From Haloarcula regularis (GTDB taxonomy: Archaea > Halobacteriota > Halobacteria > Halobacteriales > Haloarculaceae): a stretch of DNA of 64,000 bases. Position 1 is the stretch's first letter. Each line of letters opens with the position of its first letter. A model generated the notes under the pieces. It was given only the letters and a program-made list of their open reading frames with translations. It did not search any database and had not been told where the DNA came from. Positions 35,838 to 45,185 of the stretch are shown here, piece after piece. The stretch covers positions 3,438,487 to 3,502,486 of the forward strand of contig NZ_CP119794.1 of assembly GCF_029338315.1 (NCBI RefSeq), read 5' to 3'. Both the position numbers and the translations under genes were made by a program.

Positions 35838-36836
35838 TCAGGGCGCGAGGACGTCCATGGTGGCGTCGATGGCCTCGCGGTCGGCCGCCCGCGGGAACGA
35901 GACGTTGATGGCGTCGACCCCCTCGATGCCCCCGAACCGGTCCAGGCGGTCGAGGCACTCCTCGGGCGTCCCCGCGACGGCGATCTCGTCGAGCAGCGCG
36001 TCGTCGATGGCGTCGATGGCGGCGTCTTTCTCACCGGAGGCCCACTGCTGTGATATCTCGTAGGCCGTCTCCTCGTAGCCCTGCCTCGCCAGCGCGTCGC
36101 GGTAGAAGGTCCCCATCCCGCCGACGTAGAACGCGACGTGCTGGCGGGTGAGGTGACGGGCCCGCTCGCGGTCAGCGAGCGCACAGCAGGGCAGTGACAG
36201 CGTCACGCGCTGGGCCGACCGGTCCCGGTCGCCCAGTTCCGCGCCGGTATCGAAGTCCGCCAGTCGCTCGCGGATGCCGTCGGCCGTCAGCATCAGCGCG
36301 TGCCAGCCGTCGGCGAACCGGCCCGCGAGTTCGACCGACTTGGGCCCCATCCCGCCCGCGTCGACCGGCGGGACGGGGTCGGGCGGATCACACCGGAGCC
36401 GGAAGCCCGACAGCTGGAAGATATCGCCGTCGTAGTTGACCGTCTCGCCCGCGAGGACCTGTTTGACGACGTCGACGACCTCGCGGGTCCGGCGCAGCGG
36501 GCGCTCGAAGTCGACGCCGTGCCAGCCCTCGACGACGATGGGGCCCGACGGCCCGAGGCCGACCCGGAGGCGGCCGTCGGACACCTCCTGGAGGGTTGCT
36601 GCCGTCTGTCCGATGAGCGCCGGCGAACGCGAGTACACGTTGAGTATCGAGGTCCCGATGCCGACCTCGTCGGTCTCTCTCGCGATGCTCGTGAGCGTGG
36701 TCACGGCGTCGCGGCCCCAGGTCTCGGGCAACCAGACGCGCTCGTAGCCCAGGTCCTCTGCGCGCTGACTCATCCCGACGAGCGTCTCGACGGACGGCTG
36801 GGCGGCCACCGGGAGGTAGACGTCGCGGACCGTCAT
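35838..36836 (-). CDS. F420-dependent luciferase-like oxidoreductase, Mer-like
   Basis: A 332-residue TIM-barrel flavin/F420 enzyme. Typical motifs are ERVWLPETWGRDAVT (about 30-45), EVGIGTSILNVYSRSPALIG and LRVGLGPSGPIVVEGWHG. In haloarchaea Mer-like members are proposed to reduce methylene-tetrahydrofolate. Lying between MptE, DHPS and DHFR, that role is attractive here but is inference. ATG 36836 gives MTVRDVYLPVAAQ and is preferred over a longer non-conserved N-terminus. Confidence 0.82.
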   Translation of the reverse strand: MTVRDVYLPVAAQPSVETLVGMSQRAEDLGYERVWLPETWGRDAVTTLTSIARETDEVGIGTSILNVYSRSPALIGQTAATLQEVSDGRLRVGLGPSGPIVVEGWHGVDFERPLRRTREVVDVVKQVLAGETVNYDGDIFQLSGFRLRCDPPDPVPPVDAGGMGPKSVELAGRFADGWHALMLTADGIRERLADFDTGAELGDRDRSAQRVTLSLPCCALADRERARHLTRQHVAFYVGGMGTFYRDALARQGYEETAYEISQQWASGEKDAAIDAIDDALLDEIAVAGTPEECLDRLDRFGGIEGVDAINVSFPRAADREAIDATMDVLAP

Positions 36837-36987
36837 TCGCGGGCCTCCGGCGCTGCTGTGGCGTTCGACATGGAGTCCAGTGTGGTCGGGTGTGTGATAA
36901 ACCCACAGGCGCGTGGCAGGGCCGCCGTTCAAACGGGTTTCAACCGCCCGCTGGTTGACCGATGCACCTCCGGCGTGCCGTCCGTGC

Positions 36988-38094
36988 TCAGTTCGCGTCG
37001 CCGTCGACGGTCTCTCGTGCCTCCCGGGCCGTCTCGACGACCGTCGCGGGCGAGAGGGCGACGTCGGCCCAGGCGGGGAGGCGCGTGTCGGGGCCCGGCG
37101 ACCGGATGCCGACGGCGTATGCCTCGACCTGCTCGAGTTCGGTCGCCCGGTCGTAGGTCAGGCCGTTGAACGCCGCGTCGGCGGCGTACTGGTCGACCAG
37201 GCGCTCGCCGGCCGCGAGGTATCGCTCGGTCAGGCTCCCGTAGTCGGGATCGACGCCGGCCTCCTCGACGGCCCGCAGGAGCGCGGCGCCGACCTGCTCG
37301 GCCATCGACGAGAGGCCGCCGCGGCCGCCGACCGGCTTGTGGTCGTGCCGGTGGACGCCCAGGTCGACCTGTGCCGACTTCGTGGCCCCGACCTTCTCGT
37401 AGGTCTCCCCGAGCATCCCCACCTCGAGACCCCAGGCACGCTGGGACCGGATGCGGCGGGCCGCGTCGGCGGTGAAGGCGAACTCGCCGGCGAGCGGGTA
37501 GCGGAACGCGGCCAGGTACCGGACGAACGGGTGGGCGTGGCGCGCCTCGAGCGCGCGAACCAGCGGCGCGATGAACAGACGGACGAGCCGCCCGTACAGC
37601 TGGCCGCCCTCGACGCGGGCGTAGTATCCCTTGACGAACTCGTGGTCCATCGAAAGCGGTGCGAGCAGTCGGGGCACCGTCGACTCGTCGTATGTCGTCG
37701 CGTCGGCGTCGTGGACCGCGACGTAGTCGGCCCGGTCGGCCGCGATACCGAGGCCGAGCCAGACGTCACGGCCCTTCCCCGTCGGTCCGCCGAGGCCGTG
37801 CTCCTCGAGCAGCGTCGCCAGCGCCGGGGCGTCACACCACACCGTCGTCACCGACAGGTCGAACCCCGCGACCCACTCGCGAAAGCCCTCGGCCACCGCC
37901 GCGGGCGCCCGCAGCGGCACCACCACCTCGGCCGGGCCCACCGCCTCCAGCGGGCCGAATACGTGCTCGGGCGTGACCGCCTCGAGCGTGTCCCCGGCGA
38001 TCGGGACGACGACGGCGCTGTCACCTACCGGTGCGTCCGGCGTCGGGTCCGTGAGGTCGTGCAGCGTCGTGACGTGTTCCTGTGTGTAGTCCAT
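36988..38094 (-). CDS. Glucosyl-3-phosphoglycerate synthase-like glycosyltransferase
   Basis: A 368-residue GT-A fold transferase like the family-81 enzymes that make glucosyl-3-phosphoglycerate, a precursor of glucosylglycerate. The nucleotide-sugar/metal motif is YVAVHDADATTYDE (about 132-145), with GKGRDVWLGL before it and GEFAFTADAARR and WGLEVGMLGE later. It lies 3 nt after the dihydropteroate synthase gene in one operon, an unexpected partner for a folate gene. The exact acceptor is not proven. Confidence 0.78.
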   Translation of the reverse strand: MDYTQEHVTTLHDLTDPTPDAPVGDSAVVVPIAGDTLEAVTPEHVFGPLEAVGPAEVVVPLRAPAAVAEGFREWVAGFDLSVTTVWCDAPALATLLEEHGLGGPTGKGRDVWLGLGIAADRADYVAVHDADATTYDESTVPRLLAPLSMDHEFVKGYYARVEGGQLYGRLVRLFIAPLVRALEARHAHPFVRYLAAFRYPLAGEFAFTADAARRIRSQRAWGLEVGMLGETYEKVGATKSAQVDLGVHRHDHKPVGGRGGLSSMAEQVGAALLRAVEEAGVDPDYGSLTERYLAAGERLVDQYAADAAFNGLTYDRATELEQVEAYAVGIRSPGPDTRLPAWADVALSPATVVETAREARETVDGDAN

Positions 38095-38097
38095 CGG

Positions 38098-39276
38098 TCA
38101 GGTCCGGAGTGCGTCGACGAGGGCGTCGCAGCCGCGTCCCTCGGGGAGGCGGTCGGCCAGCGCCGAGAGCGTGTCCCGGCGGCCGCCCACCAGGAGACTG
38201 CCGTCACCGGTGCGGATCACGGCCCCTGTCTCGCCGGCCGCCGTCACCAGCGCGTCCGTCGCCCCGGGGTCGAGCCCACGGACCTCGAACACGGGGCCGA
38301 CGAACGGGTCCCCGTCCCGGTCGGTGGCGCCGATTCGCTCGAGGTGGCGGGTTACCTCCCGGGACCGGCGGACGTCCAGTTCGGTGGCGGTCACCCCGTC
38401 GCGGACCACCGACCGGCGGTCGGTGAAGGCGGCCCCGATGGTCGCGGCGTCGACCGTCTCGCGGACGTCGTGGGTCCGCACGACGTGGGCGCCCCGCTCG
38501 ACGGCCATCGAGGTGGCCGCGAGACTCACCGGCAGGGCGTCATCGGTCGAGCGGTCGGCCAGCTCCCGGAGGAAGTTCTTGCGGTTGATAGAGACCAGAA
38601 TCGGGAGGTCGAAGGCCCGGAACTCCCGCAGCCGGCGGAACGTCTCGCGGTCGTCCGCGGTCGTCTTGCGCTCGCTCCACCCGCCGAAGGCCGGGTCGAC
38701 GATGGTCTTGTCCGTGAAGCCGTTCTGCTTGAGCGCCTCGTAGATACGGTCGACGTAGTCGGCCTCGGCGGCCCACTCGGGGGACTTCCGCTCGGCCCAG
38801 TCGACGTCGTCGACGGCGCCGGGGCGCTCGAGGTCCGGCGGGCTGGCCATCTTGCCGACGGCCACGTCGTACTCCCGGCAGACGACCGGCATCTCCGGGT
38901 CGGCGAAGCCACAGATGTCGTTGACCATGTCGAAGCCCCGCTCGAGCGCCGCCTCCGCCACCTCGGCGTACCGGGTCTCGATGGAGAAGACGGCGTCGCC
39001 GCTGACCGACTGGATGGCCTCGACGGCCGTGTCCAGGCGGTCGAGTTCCGCCGCGGCCGAGAGCACGTCCAGGCGCTTGTTGGCCGACTCCAGGCCGACG
39101 TCGACGATGTCCGCGCCCTCGCCGATGAGGTCCTCGTCGACGAAGGCTGCGGCTTCCCCGGGGTCGTCGAAGACGGAGGGCTTGTAGGGCGACTCCTCGC
39201 TGACGTTCAGCACTCCCATGATGCGCGGCGGCTGGTCGTCGCCGATACCCAGACCGGCCGCGTCGACACGTCGCAT
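38098..39276 (-). CDS. folP: Dihydropteroate synthase with C-terminal extension
   Basis: Condenses dihydropterin pyrophosphate with p-aminobenzoate. The 392-residue product has a TIM-barrel core: RIMGVLNVSEESPYKPSVF (about 18), ADIVDVGLESANKRLD (about 55), FDMVNDICGFADPEMP (about 115), and SINRKNFLRELADRS followed by AVERGAHVVRTHDV. A segment of about 110 residues after the barrel (from about 280) is not part of bacterial FolP; it is a haloarchaeal extension of unknown use. It is upstream of the glycosyltransferase gene and 48 nt after DHFR. Confidence 0.92.
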   Translation of the reverse strand: MRRVDAAGLGIGDDQPPRIMGVLNVSEESPYKPSVFDDPGEAAAFVDEDLIGEGADIVDVGLESANKRLDVLSAAAELDRLDTAVEAIQSVSGDAVFSIETRYAEVAEAALERGFDMVNDICGFADPEMPVVCREYDVAVGKMASPPDLERPGAVDDVDWAERKSPEWAAEADYVDRIYEALKQNGFTDKTIVDPAFGGWSERKTTADDRETFRRLREFRAFDLPILVSINRKNFLRELADRSTDDALPVSLAATSMAVERGAHVVRTHDVRETVDAATIGAAFTDRRSVVRDGVTATELDVRRSREVTRHLERIGATDRDGDPFVGPVFEVRGLDPGATDALVTAAGETGAVIRTGDGSLLVGGRRDTLSALADRLPEGRGCDALVDALRT

Positions 39277-39324
39277 ATCCTGACCGTAGGACCGGGCAGG
39301 GTAATCGTTGGCGGTTGCGGCGGC

Positions 39325-39825
39325 CTACGCTGTCTCCGCGTCGCCCGGCGGACGGGGGTGCTCGTGGGTGTACTCGACGACGTCGAACGCGTCGTAGTGC
39401 TCGCGACCGGTCACCGACCAGTCGGTCCCGAGGTAGGGGAACACCTTCGCGCCCGTGGCACGTTCGGGGAGCTCCGAAACCAGGGCCCGGTCGGCGTAGG
39501 GGAGGAACATCGAATAGACGGACTGGCCGCCGATGACGTAGCCGACGTCGTCGCGGGCCGCGACGGCCTCGACGGCGTCGGGGACCGTCGAGACGAACGT
39601 CGCGTTCGCGCCCTCGTACTCGGCGGGGTCACGGGTGAGCACAACGGGGTGGGTCCCGCGGATATCGGTCATCCCTGCCCAGGTCTTCCGGCCGACCACG
39701 ACCGGGTGACCGGCCACGCGCTCCTTGTACTGCCGCTCGTCCTCCTCGTAGTGCCACGGGATGGTCTCGCCGTCGCCGATGACGCCCGTCTCGCCTACCC
39801 CCGCTATCAGCACGAGCTCTGTCAT
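39325..39825 (-). CDS. folA: Dihydrofolate reductase
   Basis: Reduces dihydrofolate with NADPH. The 166-residue protein has the substrate-binding start LVLIAGVGETGVIGDGETIP followed by WHYEEDERQYKE, the NADPH-binding VVVGRKTWAGM, and the conserved VIGGQSVYSMFL. It heads the DHFR-DHPS-glycosyltransferase operon; haloarchaeal DHFRs are known targets of trimethoprim. Confidence 0.95.
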   Translation of the reverse strand: MTELVLIAGVGETGVIGDGETIPWHYEEDERQYKERVAGHPVVVGRKTWAGMTDIRGTHPVVLTRDPAEYEGANATFVSTVPDAVEAVAARDDVGYVIGGQSVYSMFLPYADRALVSELPERATGAKVFPYLGTDWSVTGREHYDAFDVVEYTHEHPRPPGDAETA

Positions 39826-39998
39826 ACCATCGCTACGGCCCGACGCGTAAAGTCAGTGTTCACGGGGCGCCGATGGGGTGACCGTCGGCCAGCGATAGGC
39901 GACACCGGTCGGTTCACTGCCTAGGTGGGAAATTCGGTTGACACGGACTACTCGAGAGGGACGGGGAAAAGAGAGGAGACGTGTGATTCGCGTCGGAC

Positions 39999-40511
39999 TC
40001 AGGCAGTAATCTCGACGCCGGGCTCGAGCCACGGTTCGGTACGGCCCACGGTGACCGAGTCGAACTGGGCGAGCCAGTTCTCGTCGCCGCTCTCGAAGGC
40101 CTCCAGAGCGTCGCCCACGGTGAAGGTCCGTTCGGCGTCGCTGCAGGGGAACACCGCCTCGAGCCGGGTGTCGTCGTAGATGGCCAGCGAGACGACGGGG
40201 AAGACGACGACGTCCTCGACGCGGTCCATGCCCATGTACGTCCGCGTTCGGCGCTCGAACGCCGGTTCGAGTGTGTGACCGTTACGCTCGGCCCAGTCAC
40301 GGAACTCCTCGTAGGTGGCCAGCGCGCCGGAGCGCTTGTCCTCGGCCATCGTCCGGATGCGCTGCCACTCACCGGAGACCATCGAGTCGGTGAACACGCC
40401 GTTGGCCTCCAGTCGCTTGACCCGGTTCAGGACCTGTTGCTGGGCGTCGAAGGTTCCGTATGTGTCGCCTCGGAGATACAGTTCCGCCCGGAGTTGTGAG
40501 TCGACTGTCAT
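39999..40511 (-). CDS. Haloarchaeal conserved protein, possible DNA-binding N-terminus
   Basis: A 170-residue protein. The first 75 residues (AELYLRGDTYGTFDAQQQVL, VKRLEANGVF) could form a helix-turn-helix; the rest, VVVFPVVSLAIYDDTRLEAV and ERTFTVGDALEAFESGDEN, matches a recurring haloarchaeal C-terminal module that I know only as uncharacterised. A role in gene regulation is possible but not shown. Confidence 0.6.
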   Translation of the reverse strand: MTVDSQLRAELYLRGDTYGTFDAQQQVLNRVKRLEANGVFTDSMVSGEWQRIRTMAEDKRSGALATYEEFRDWAERNGHTLEPAFERRTRTYMGMDRVEDVVVFPVVSLAIYDDTRLEAVFPCSDAERTFTVGDALEAFESGDENWLAQFDSVTVGRTEPWLEPGVEITA

Positions 40512-40848
40512 GGGTTTCTCGTTTCAAACTTTATCAGATACCAACATAACTCTTTCCCAGAGATAATCATAAATTACGTAACACATACTCACGAAGGAAC
40601 TGCCACAGAGAACAATCCTTGATCGGAATAGCGCCTCCGGGAATCACAGACTCGGAAATTCGTGTCAACTAGAAAAAATTATATTACAGCGGTGGTCGAT
40701 GTCAATTTCGGCCAGCGTCGAATATTCTGGGACGGTCGTTCGAACTTCTATTAGATATCTGCCACTCGAGTGTCCGGTATATTCCGATATTCGATACCTC
40801 ACACGACGGCAATTAGCGGTGATGGGTGAACAGTACTACGGGGCCCCG
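40512..40848. other. AT-rich intergenic interval
   Basis: About 337 bases, far poorer in GC than the surroundings. It holds AT-rich TATA-like sequences on both strands (ACTTTATC near 40527, AAATTATATTA at 40676-40686) and palindromes such as GAATATTC (40730-40737) and GGTAT/ATACC around 40776-40798. A 119-codon rightward frame from ATG 40699 overlaps the methionine synthase 3' end in antisense and is not convincing. Confidence 0.45.
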
Positions 40849-41923
40849 TCAGTCGTCCGCGCTGGCTTCCGCACCGCTCCCGACGACCTCTACCTCGCCG
40901 GCGTCGAGTTCCGCCTCGATCTCGCGGGCGGCCTGGACCATATTTTTCATCTTGCCGTAGGCGACCTCTCGAGGGAGCAGCTTTCACTCCGCAGTCCGGC
41001 GAGACGGTCAGGCGCTCTGGTGGGACGACCTCCAGGCCCTTCAAAATGTTCTCCTTGATCTCCTCGACGGGTTCGACTTCGGCGACGTGGGCGTCAACGA
41101 CGCCCATCGCGAAGTCCTTGGTGAACTCGTGGTCTTTGAAGACGTCGAGTTGCTCGTAGTCGCCGTTGGCCAGCTCCAGGTCGTACTCGTGGACGGGGTA
41201 GTCCAGAATCTCGGGGTAGATGCGCGAGTAGTCGCCGTAACAGACGTGCAGACCGAGGCGGACGTCGTCGGGCACGTCGTCGACGATGCGCTCGAGACAC
41301 TCGCCGACGATGGCGTGGTCGTCGGGCGTCGTCGCCAGGGCCGGTTCGTCGATCTGGATGTACCGCGCGCCGGCCTCGACCAGCGCCTCGATCTCCTCGT
41401 TGACGAGGTCAGCGAGGTCGTAGGCCAGGGTCTCCTCGCTGTCGTAGACCTCGTTGAACGACCAGTTTGCGAGCGTGTACGGCCCGGTGATAGGCACCTT
41501 GACCGGGCGCTCCGCCACCTCGTCGGTGAACTCGAACTCCTCGACGAGCCACTGCTCGCCGTACTCGACTTCCTCGGCGACGGAGGGCTTGTCGAAGTAG
41601 TTGTGACCCCACACCTTCACGCGGCCGTTGAACTCGTAGCCGTCGATGCGGTGGGCGAAGTACTCGACCATCTCGTTGCGCCGCATCTCGCCGTCACAGA
41701 CGACGTCCAGGCCAGAGCGCTCGTGCTCGTGGGTGATGAGCCGCGAGGCGTCGTCCTTCGACTCCTCCCACTCCTTCTGGCCGAAGTCGGCGTCCTCGTC
41801 CTCGAACAGCTCGCGGGCGCGGTCGTGCCACTTGGGCTTGGGGTACGAGCCGACGACGGTCGTCAGCAGGAAGTGGTCGTTGGGGTGATTCTCGGGCTTG
41901 AACTGGTCTCGTGGTCCTGTCAT
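40849..41923 (-). pseudogene. metE: Cobalamin-independent methionine synthase, catalytic (C-terminal type) protein, frameshifted near the end
   Basis: Transfers a methyl group to homocysteine with zinc. From ATG 41923 it has TTVVGSYPKPKWHDRARELF, VCDGEMRRNEMVEYFAHR, ALVEAGARYIQIDEPAL, HVCYGDYSRIYPEIL and LTVSPDCG, giving the zinc ligands His, Cys, Glu and Cys. After that the frame changes: the true end is KLLPREVAYGKMKNMVQAAR to a stop at 40849. One surplus T (A on the coding strand) in 40982-40984 explains 1075 bases instead of 1074; intact length 357. Confidence 0.88.
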
Positions 41924-41924
41924 G

Positions 41925-42916
41925 TTAGGCCTCCACAGCGAGGTCGGTGGCGTTCGCGAGCGATTCGAGCTTGGCTTCGAACTTGTTGACCGGCAGGTAG
42001 AACAGCTCCGTGTTGGCCGTCGCGTAGACGGTGTCGTACGTGGTGTTGGTCTGCTGTTCGAACCAGTCGACGCGGTCACGGATGGTCTCGGGTGACTCGA
42101 CGAGCGTGTTCTGGCCGTCGACGACGCCCAGCGCGACGTCGTCTTTGGTCCCGTACTCCTGGACGTTGTAGACGTTCTGGTCGTGGTCAGAGACCAGGTC
42201 GAAGCCGATGGCGTCGACGTCGGCGTCCATCAGGTGGGCGTAGACCTTCTCCTCGATGGCGCCCCAGTAGGTGTGGGCGACCACGTCGGCGTCGGTGGCG
42301 CTGGCCACGGCGTCGATGGCCTCGCTTGCTCGTTCGTCCTGGCCGTCGGCGGGCGCGTTCTCGACCAGCGACGGTTCCAGCAGGAACAGCGTCTCGACGT
42401 CGGGGAACTGCTCGACTTCGCCGGTGAGAAAGCCGGCGACAGCGTCGAGGAACGCCGCCTCGTCGCCGTAGTGCTCGTCGGTCGCGAGGTCAGAAAGCGA
42501 ATACGGGCCGGGCAGGACGGCCTGCAGGCCGTCGTCGGCGAGTTCGCTGGCGGCCTCGAGCTCGGCCGCGACGTCGCCGTCGGGGGTCAACTCGCCCTGG
42601 ACGACCGGCTCGCGGTAGAAGTTGTTGTTGTCGTAGTACCGGACGATACCGCGCGTCTCGACGCTGTCGTGGACCGCCAGCGGGTGCGCCAGCATGTCGT
42701 CCCAGCGGAGTGCCCCTCGACGATACGGTCGAGGCCGGCGTCCTGCTGGAGGGCGACGACCTCCTCGCGGGCGCGCCGGTAGGCGTCGACGACGTCGTCG
42801 CCCTCGTCGCCCGAGATGAGGTCGCTCTTCTGGTGGCCCTTCAGGTCGGACAGCTCGTCCTTGGCCCAGTCCGGCAGCGGGAACAGGCCCGGAGTCGTCG
42901 CGACTACTTGTGTCAT
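41925..42916 (-). pseudogene. MetE-like protein, N-terminal paralogue, frameshifted
   Basis: A 330-residue MetE-superfamily barrel encoded just before the catalytic gene (one base between stop and ATG). MTQVVATTPGLFPLPDWAKD is the methionine synthase N-terminal signature; later GLQAVLPGPYSLSDLATDE and AHTYWGAIEEKVYAHLMDAD. It lacks the zinc cysteines of the catalytic gene, so it probably binds folate or acts as partner. The frames change at 42709-42717, where one missing base fits (992 versus 993). An AATATTAAAG box at 42941-42950 implies a leaderless mRNA. Confidence 0.85.
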
Positions 42917-42978
42917 TACGCCCGGCTATGAAATGACGGGCTTTAATATTTCCTATTCAAGAAAATGTCCTGTAGTAA

Positions 42979-43620
42979 TTACATCGGGACGAACCGCAGG
43001 ACGACGAGTTTTTCGTACGGGTGCTTCTCGCGGGCGACGCGCTCGCTCTCGAGATTCCGTTCGCGCGCGTACGACCGCACCGCTTCGGGGTCGGTGAGGC
43101 TGCTGACCAGCAGGAGCGCTTCGCCGCCGGGCGCCAGGACCCGCTCGACGTCGTCGAGAAACGGGTCGACCAGGCGCCGGCCGTCCTCCCCGCCGGAGAG
43201 GGCGTGTTCCATCCAGTCGTCCCACTCTTTCTTCTGGGGCGTCGGGAGGTACGGCGGGTTGAACACCACCAGGTCGAAGACGTCGTCGCGGAACGGCGAG
43301 AGGAGGTCGCCGCGGACGACGCTGACGCCGTTCGCGGCGGCCTGCCGACAGGCAAGCGGGCTCAGGTCGACGCCGACGGCCACCGCTCCGGCGTCGCCGA
43401 GCACCGAGGCGACGTAGCCCGACCCGGTGCCGACGTCGAGGGCCCGGTCGCCCGGTTCGACGTACTCCCTGGCGGTCCGTGCCAGCAGGGCCGAGTCCTC
43501 GGCCGGCTGGTAGACCGACTCGACGCCGCGGGCGTCGGCGAGCGCCGGTCGGCCCCCGTCGCGGACGTCCGCGTCGTCTCCGTCCGCGCCCGGCTCGTCC
43601 CCGGGGTCCCCCTCGTCCAT
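42979..43620 (-). CDS. HemK2/Mtq2-type protein methyltransferase
   Basis: A 213-residue SAM methylase. YQPAEDSALLARTA leads to motif I ALDVGTGSGYVASVL (about 60-74), followed by FDLVVFNPPYLPTP: the NPPY motif of enzymes that methylate glutamine in release factor aRF1. It is separated from the KsgA stop/start by one base and lies in the translation operon, which agrees. The first 30 residues are an acidic, non-conserved extension. Confidence 0.88.
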   Translation of the reverse strand: MDEGDPGDEPGADGDDADVRDGGRPALADARGVESVYQPAEDSALLARTAREYVEPGDRALDVGTGSGYVASVLGDAGAVAVGVDLSPLACRQAAANGVSVVRGDLLSPFRDDVFDLVVFNPPYLPTPQKKEWDDWMEHALSGGEDGRRLVDPFLDDVERVLAPGGEALLLVSSLTDPEAVRSYARERNLESERVAREKHPYEKLVVLRFVPM

Positions 43621-43621
43621 C

Positions 43622-44479
43622 CTAGTCCTCCGGCTCGCCGACCTCGTAGGCCAGCGTCGCCAGCGCCGCGAAGTCGGCGGGCGCAAGTTTCCCGGCGCGG
43701 GCGCTCATCAGGTCCTCGTCGGCGGCCTCGACGACGGCGTCCGGGTCGCCGAGCCCGGAGATATGGGCCGTGTTCCGAACGGCGTTTCGCATCGTCTTGC
43801 GGCGCTGGGTGAACACCGCCTTCAGGAAGTCCATGAAGAACGCGTCACTCGGGACGCTGTAGTCGGGGGCTCGCGGGGTCGTTCGCACGAGTGCGCTCGT
43901 CACGCGTGGCTGTGGATCGAACGCCTCCGGCGGCACCGTCTCGACCACCTCCACGTCGGCGTAGTGCCCGGCGGTCACCGAGAGCCGCCCGTAGTCGTCG
44001 GTCGCCGGGGTGGCGGCCATCCGGTCGGCGAACTCCCGCTGGAACATCAGCACGAGCGGGCGTTTCTCGGGCAGCAGGCGGAAGGCGATCTCCGAGGACG
44101 CACCGTAGGGGAGATTCGAGATGCTGGTGGTGAACGCGGGCAGGTCGACCTCGAGCGCGTCGCCCTCGACGACGGTGAGACGGCCCGCCTCGACTTCGGG
44201 CGCGAACTCCTCGCGGAGGTGGGCGGCGAAGGCCGGGTCTCGCTCGACTGCGGTCACGCGGTCGGCGACGGCGAGCAGGCGGTCCGTCAGCGCCCCAGGG
44301 CCGGCGCCGATCTCGAGGACGTGCGAGCAGTCCATCCCCGCGTCGACGGCGTAGTCGGGGATGCGGTCGAGCACCCGGTCGTCGACCAGGAAGTGCTGGT
44401 CCCGTCGGGTGTCGGCGCGTTTCCCGGCGCGTCTGACGAGCGCGTCCGGGTCGCGGCTACCGGTCGCTGTGTCGGTCAT
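43622..44479 (-). CDS. rsmA: 16S rRNA dimethyladenosine transferase
   Basis: KsgA/Dim1 family enzyme that dimethylates two adjacent adenines in helix 45 of 16S rRNA. The 285-residue protein has DQHFLVDDRVLDRI, motif I VLEIGAGPGALTDRLL (about 55-70), AVERDPAFA and the catalytic SNLPYGASSEIAF; the C-terminal domain contains FMDFLKAVFTQRRKTMRNAV. Normal length. Neighbours are ribosomal or transcription genes. Confidence 0.95.
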   Translation of the reverse strand: MTDTATGSRDPDALVRRAGKRADTRRDQHFLVDDRVLDRIPDYAVDAGMDCSHVLEIGAGPGALTDRLLAVADRVTAVERDPAFAAHLREEFAPEVEAGRLTVVEGDALEVDLPAFTTSISNLPYGASSEIAFRLLPEKRPLVLMFQREFADRMAATPATDDYGRLSVTAGHYADVEVVETVPPEAFDPQPRVTSALVRTTPRAPDYSVPSDAFFMDFLKAVFTQRRKTMRNAVRNTAHISGLGDPDAVVEAADEDLMSARAGKLAPADFAALATLAYEVGEPED

Positions 44480-44516
44480 CGCTTGGGCCTAGACGGTCGG
44501 CGGTGAAAAGTGGCGC

Positions 44517-45089
44517 CTATTCGCCCTCTTCCCGCCGGACGAAGATGCGGTACTTCAGGTCGTTCTCGCGCAGTTCCTCGAGGATACGCTCGACGAGGAT
44601 CTCCTTGGGCTTGTGGAGGCCGCTGACCCGATCTTCCAGCTCCTCGAAGCTCTCGAAGGGCTTTCGCTTTCGCTCGTCGAGAATGGAGTTGCGCAGCTTC
44701 TTGCCGATGCCCGGCAGGAGGTTCAGCTGGTGGAGGCGCAGCGTGATGGGCTGGGCGTCGTTGTAGAAGTCGACGAAGCGCCGCTCGTTGCCCTCGACGA
44801 TCTCCTCGACGGCGTACTCGACCTCCGACTGGGTGCCACCGGGCAGGTCCTCGAACTCGACCTCGGAGATACGGCCGAACTCCGTCAGGTCGACCCGGTC
44901 ACCGAAGGCGACGTCGGAGTCGTCGTCCAGCACGAGTTCGTAGATAGAGAAGTCCTGGACGTCGAGCGCGAACGCGAGCGCCGCTTTCTGGTGCTGTGGG
45001 CGGTCGTCGTCACTCCGTCCGTGCGGGAGGACGTCGAGAACCGCGCCGACGATCTCGTCGCCACTGTCCTCGGGTTCCGTGGTCGTCAT
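44517..45089 (-). CDS. DUF655 family nucleic-acid-binding protein
   Basis: A 190-residue archaeal protein with an N-terminal OB-like domain (GAVLDVLPHGRSDDDRPQHQ) and C-terminal helix-hairpin-helix motif LLPGIGKKLRNSILDERKRK (about 132-151). It is always near Rpo4, L21e and KsgA in archaea; thought to act in RNA metabolism, function not established. Confidence 0.88.
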   Translation of the reverse strand: MTTTEPEDSGDEIVGAVLDVLPHGRSDDDRPQHQKAALAFALDVQDFSIYELVLDDDSDVAFGDRVDLTEFGRISEVEFEDLPGGTQSEVEYAVEEIVEGNERRFVDFYNDAQPITLRLHQLNLLPGIGKKLRNSILDERKRKPFESFEELEDRVSGLHKPKEILVERILEELRENDLKYRIFVRREEGE

Positions 45090-45185
45090 ACCTCTCCGTA
45101 CGGTCAGAACCTACTTAATGTCGGCGGGTGAGACTGATTCCCCTGTCGACGGTGCCCCGGAGAACCACGGTGGGGCGTCGGAATC

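Noticed and set aside
36913..39924. A 1003-codon open frame on the + strand
   Set aside because: It is antisense to the glycosyltransferase, DHPS and DHFR genes. In DNA this GC-rich, stop codons are rare on the opposite strand; the translation has no known domain.
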